The notes under the pieces are model-generated. The model was given only the letters and a program-made list of their open reading frames with translations, ran no database searches and was not told the DNA's origin. Shown here piece after piece: positions 60,906-64,000 of a stretch of 64,000 bases of DNA. Each line of letters begins with the position of its first letter. Position 1 is the first letter of the stretch. The stretch is from G963674665 sp963674665 (GTDB lineage: Bacteria > Desulfobacterota > Desulfovibrionia > Desulfovibrionales > Desulfovibrionaceae). Location of the stretch: positions 496,001 to 560,000 of the forward strand of contig CAXXPL010000009.1 of the NCBI GenBank assembly GCA_963674665.2. Direction: 5' to 3'. A program made the position numbers and the translations under genes.

Positions 60906-61780
60906 TATCCACCCCCAACTGTGGTCAGCAGGATTGTGAGTCCGGCGTAGAGGCCGAACATCACGGCCAAAAAGGTCCGCACAATGCGGCCAAGGGAGCC
61001 GGACAACCGGGGCAGGACGCAGAACAGGCCCGCCGGTATCACAAGCAGGAGCGCGCTCACCACAAGAGGAGGGGCCCAGCGCAGGGCCTTTTGCAGCACA
61101 TGGAAAAACCAGGGGCCGTGTACCTCGGCCTCCAGCGCCGCGGGAGGTACGGAGAGCGGAAGGGGCGCCAGCAGGGCCAGGGCGCAGAGGACGAGAACCG
61201 TCCAGGCGGTCACCTCCGCACCGGGGAGTGGACGCTTCGCGTGCTTGCGCAGAAACAGGGCCAGGAGCGGGGGCAGGACAATACAATGAAGAATGTATGC
61301 CGGCATGAATCGCCAGGGATCGGGCGCGGATACCAGCCTGGACAGCGCACCTCCAGCCAGGGGCACGGAGCCCGCTAGGCTCTCCAGGATGGAGGCGGCC
61401 TGTAGCGCCTCCTGGTCAGCCTTGAGAATGAAGCCGGTGAACAGGAGTCCGAAGCAAACCACTAGCGATGCGCCGAGTCGGATCCAGGCCGGAACACTCA
61501 TGCGATGGTAGCTTCCGCGCAGACAGTGCTCCAGCATGTGGAGCAGGGCCAGCGCGGTGCAGCCCTGGCCGCTGAAATAATGCAGGCGGCGGAAGAAGAA
61601 GCCGAAGGGCGCGAGGCTTGATATCTCCTCGACATTGGCGAACACATCACCAAAGGGGCGGTACTGGAACAGCAGCAGAATCCCTGAACCCAGGCAAACG
61701 GCCAGACAGGCGAGAAAGGCCCGGGGCAGGACCCTTTGGAGGAGCTCGGTGATGCCTTGTTGCCGCGCTTGCCTTTCCAT
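60905..61780 (-). CDS. Cytochrome b (b6-type) subunit
   Basis: 291 residues, about six membrane helices. Haem-binding histidine pairs are visible: RRLHYFSGQGCTALALLHMLEH in two parts in the second helix region and HCIVLPPLLALFLRKHAK in the fourth. The opening GSGILLLFQYRPFGDVFANV fits the N-terminal cytochrome b family. It would oxidise menaquinol with the Rieske protein. Ten bases after the Rieske gene, one-base overlap with the next cytochrome. Fewer helices than the full mitochondrial type; no separate subunit IV is seen. Confidence 0.88.
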   Translation of the reverse strand: MERQARQQGITELLQRVLPRAFLACLAVCLGSGILLLFQYRPFGDVFANVEEISSLAPFGFFFRRLHYFSGQGCTALALLHMLEHCLRGSYHRMSVPAWIRLGASLVVCFGLLFTGFILKADQEALQAASILESLAGSVPLAGGALSRLVSAPDPWRFMPAYILHCIVLPPLLALFLRKHAKRPLPGAEVTAWTVLVLCALALLAPLPLSVPPAALEAEVHGPWFFHVLQKALRWAPPLVVSALLLVIPAGLFCVLPRLSGSLGRIVRTFLAVMFGLYAGLTILLTTVGGG

Positions 61781-61790
61781 GATGCGCTCC

Positions 61791-62186
61791 CTATATGGGC
61801 GCCTCCACGGCCAGGATGTCGTTGTCGCGCCTGGACACGGGGAGGCGCTTCAGGTCGGTCCGGGCCCGCCCACGCATCCTGACGCCCATGGAGTCGAACT
61901 CGCTGCCATGGCAGGGGCAGTGGAATACGTTGCGCCCCGGGTCGTAGAGAACCGTGCAGCACAGGTGGGTGCACCGAGCTGACAGGGCGTGAAGCTCTCC
62001 GTTCACAGGAACCAGATAGACACCGTCCTTGAGCCGGTAGGGGGTCTGTTCCTCGGGCTCGAACACCACTGTGCGCATGGTTTGCCTGCGCCAGGTCACA
62101 AAGGACAGGACAGGCCGAACGAGCAGGCCTATGCCCAGGAGATACAGCAGGCCTCGGACCCGTTGCAGAAAAGATCGTCGTTGCAT
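61791..62186 (-). CDS. Rieske iron-sulfur protein
   Basis: 131 residues. N-terminal anchor (FLQRVRGLLYLLGIGLLVRP) with a basic start, then the 2Fe-2S domain with CTHLCC near 72 and CPCHGSEFD near 90, giving the two Cys and two His ligands. Takes one electron from quinol and passes it to cytochrome c. Start overlaps the stop of the decahaem cytochrome (TGATG). Short, as in simple bacterial Rieske/cytb complexes. Confidence 0.92.
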   Translation of the reverse strand: MQRRSFLQRVRGLLYLLGIGLLVRPVLSFVTWRRQTMRTVVFEPEEQTPYRLKDGVYLVPVNGELHALSARCTHLCCTVLYDPGRNVFHCPCHGSEFDSMGVRMRGRARTDLKRLPVSRRDNDILAVEAPI

Positions 62187-63811
62187 CAGCCGCCTCCTTC
62201 CTGCGCCGCAAGGAGGCGGTTCAGAAATTGGGCGCGCAGGGTCTGGTAGTTGCGCCCCGGCGTGAGGAGCCGGTTTCTTTCATCAGGGTTGAGCAGCCTG
62301 GCGCCCGGCACTGTGGGGGGAGCGGCCCTGAGGAGCTGAAAATCCGTTGCCACGGCCCACTCCGGACCCGATCCCACGGCCAGGGCGTTCTCGTGACAGT
62401 CGCCGCAGAGGCGCCCCCTGGCTCCCACGGTATGCGGGGTGTATGGCTCAAAGGCCCAGCCCGGGGCGGAACCATCCCCTCGTTGCGGCACCACGCTGTC
62501 CAGCACTGTACTGCCCAGCCTGTCGCCGTAGGATACCAGGTATTGGTGCCTGGGCCTGAGCGCCGTGATTCGGTCCTGGCTGTCCACCCCCAGGATCAGG
62601 TGCTCCCAACGCCGGAAACGCCAGGCCAGAACCCACTGTCCAGGCCGCCTGTCCGTGGTTGGCGAGGGGTTGTCCAGTCTCGAGACACTCAGACCGAAGG
62701 CGCCGAAGGTCCACTGGGAGTGGCAGGCACTGCAACCGACACGGCCGTGCAGGGCGGGATCATGCCCAGGTGTGCCTGGCTGCAGCTGAGGCAGGCACAG
62801 AGTCCCGCCATTCCTGGTCCTGAACAGGTACTTGCCCTGTTTCAGCATGACGCCGGGGACGTTCGTGTCCGGGGCGCGGCCATTCCTGTGACCATGACAG
62901 GCCTCGCAGGAACGGACTGTTGCGCGGGGCAGGCCCATTACCTGGCGCCCCTGGTGGCAGTCCGGGCACTCCAGGCCCTGCCCCGCGTGAACATCGCGGG
63001 CAAGTAGGTGTTGGGCGCCGCCGTATGCATGAGGCACGGGGCGCCCCCATGTGGTGGCGTCCTGAAACATGGGGTGGGAGTCCCGGGGAAAGAGCCCGGC
63101 ATAGTCGCCCCCGGTATGGTCCCCGTTGTGGCAGGCCAGGCAGCGTTCTTCTGAAACAGGGCCGAATGGGGGGTGCGGTACCGATAGTCCGGTCTGGCGA
63201 GTGTCGGGTGGATTGGACCCGTGATTGCCATGGCAGGCCGCGCATCCCGCCGGGCGCGGAGGAGTCGTCGCGGTGTCGGGCTGGTCCAGGTGACAGCGCA
63301 GGCAGTTGGCGTGCAGAAAATCGTTCACCAGCATGGCCGTGGTCCTCGGCCTTTGACCGGAGGGCGGGAGGGGGCGTCCGGAGCCGCCGGCCACGTAGGG
63401 CCCATTAGCGGGAGAACGCTGTGCCCCCCAGAGATATCGGGTCTGATTGATGACGCCGCTCAGGGTGGAATGGCGCGAGTTGGCCACTGCCATGGCCTGG
63501 GCGGGGTGGCAGTTCCGGCAGTTCTTGGCGGTGTGCAGGGGCGAGGGGGTGGACTGGATGCGCGGATGGCCGTCCGGGGCGTCAGCCGGGATGACGCCCC
63601 GGAGAGAATCGTTCAGGTGGCAGCCGGAGCAGCCAAATTCCCCGCAGTTCCTGAAGCGTGGTCCCTCGCGAACAGGTTCCGCCACCGCAATGCCCTGGTG
63701 GCAGGCCGTGCAGCGCCGCAGTTCCGGTGCCGCCGGAGTGAGCGGGTCCTGCCGCGCACCGCCGGAAACGAGCAGCAGAAGCGCGGCGATTATGACGGGC
63801 GCGAAGCGCAT
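62186..63811 (-). CDS. Periplasmic decahaem cytochrome c
   Basis: 541 residues. Sec signal (RFAPVIIAALLLLVSGGA), then ten CxxCH sites: CTACH, CSGCH, CRNCH, CLRCH, CAACH, CLACH, CPDCH, CEACH, CSACH, CGDCH. First cytochrome of the operon; probably the immediate or terminal electron carrier of the Rieske/cytochrome b complex. Start at ATG 63811, two bases after the stop of the upstream gene. Full length. Confidence 0.88.
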   Translation of the reverse strand: MRFAPVIIAALLLLVSGGARQDPLTPAAPELRRCTACHQGIAVAEPVREGPRFRNCGEFGCSGCHLNDSLRGVIPADAPDGHPRIQSTPSPLHTAKNCRNCHPAQAMAVANSRHSTLSGVINQTRYLWGAQRSPANGPYVAGGSGRPLPPSGQRPRTTAMLVNDFLHANCLRCHLDQPDTATTPPRPAGCAACHGNHGSNPPDTRQTGLSVPHPPFGPVSEERCLACHNGDHTGGDYAGLFPRDSHPMFQDATTWGRPVPHAYGGAQHLLARDVHAGQGLECPDCHQGRQVMGLPRATVRSCEACHGHRNGRAPDTNVPGVMLKQGKYLFRTRNGGTLCLPQLQPGTPGHDPALHGRVGCSACHSQWTFGAFGLSVSRLDNPSPTTDRRPGQWVLAWRFRRWEHLILGVDSQDRITALRPRHQYLVSYGDRLGSTVLDSVVPQRGDGSAPGWAFEPYTPHTVGARGRLCGDCHENALAVGSGPEWAVATDFQLLRAAPPTVPGARLLNPDERNRLLTPGRNYQTLRAQFLNRLLAAQEGGG

Positions 63812-63813
63812 GC

Positions 63814-64000
63814 CTACCACCAGGTGATGATTTCATTGTATTCGAAGATGAGGTGGACGAGTTCGTCGTAGTCCGCGTTCGTGTTTTCCTCGTACAGTGG
63901 GAACTCGAAGGTGTGGTACCCCTTGGACAGGTTGTTTATGAGCTTGCGCTGCGTCGCGTCGGGGTCGGAGTTGAGGATGTGCAGCATTTTTTTGCGTATC
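63814..64000 (-). CDS. Small protein at the window edge (5' partial)
   Basis: At least 57 residues, ending LIFEYNEIITWW. The sequence MLHILNSDPDATQRKLINN is followed by an acidic stretch. It reads open to the window edge; the ATG at 63987 has no ribosome site in the visible bases, so the gene probably continues. Unrecognised; the MLHILNS start faintly recalls DsrH/TusB but the evidence is too thin to name it. It stops two bases before the decahaem cytochrome start, so it belongs to that operon. Confidence 0.55.
   Translation of the reverse strand, partial: IRKKMLHILNSDPDATQRKLINNLSKGYHTFEFPLYEENTNADYDELVHLIFEYNEIITWW

Overview
The window looks like the chromosome of a GC-rich deltaproteobacterium of the Desulfovibrio type. 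The evidence is indirect: periplasmic multihaem cytochromes c, an ATP-sulfurylase-like gene next to a ferredoxin/FrhB-type reductase, a ParA with an N-terminal zinc ribbon, and the general gene style. No rRNA or marker gene fixes the genus.

Left backbone (1-8107, + strand except one small gene): a nucleoside-phosphorylase-like protein; a small unknown protein; a ribbon-helix-helix-like protein followed by a zinc-ribbon ParA ATPase and a 7TMR-DISM histidine kinase; a LysE-type exporter; a DUF721/DciA-like protein overlapping a small Rho-N/SAP-like protein; then tRNA-Gln(CTG) and tRNA-Glu(TTC).

Integrated island (8063-55207, about 47 kb): a tyrosine integrase gene lies next to the intact tRNA-Glu, and the 3' 46 bp of that tRNA is repeated exactly at 55162-55207. 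The original tRNA terminator now lies beyond the right repeat. The island is a mosaic. (a) 8.2-19.2 kb is a phage-satellite-like module: integrase, excisionase-like protein, RHH protein, serine recombinase, AEP/SF3 primase-helicase with nearby iteron-like repeats, AlpA-like protein, and a DUF5681 gene broken by an ISL3-type element. (b) 20.1-30.5 kb holds 11 type II secretion genes (gspDMLKJIHFE on -, gspGC on +). (c) 31.0-43.4 kb holds a 2111-residue exported RHS/YD-repeat protein, a candidate immunity gene, and two orphan RHS C-terminal cassettes. These carry structured repeat elements and an immunity-like gene split by an IS1380-type element. (d) 43.4-43.8 kb has 3' scars of a tRNA-Pro and probably a tRNA-Arg. 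(e) 43.9-54.1 kb is a type I restriction operon (hsdM, regulator-like gene, doc, hsdS, two NucS-like nucleases, hsdR). (f) 54.3-54.9 kb is a dead second integrase.

Right backbone (55208-64000, all - strand): an operon of a PocR-domain sensor, a divergent ATP-sulfurylase-like protein that has lost the QxRN motif, and a PocR/ferredoxin/FrhB fusion; then an operon for a membrane quinol-oxidising complex (decahaem cytochrome c, Rieske protein, cytochrome b, about 12-haem cytochrome c).

The strongest candidates for something new are the island-borne type II secretion block beside an exported RHS polymorphic toxin, the family of about 120-bp four-hairpin repeats, and the PocR / Sat-like / PocR-FrhB operon.
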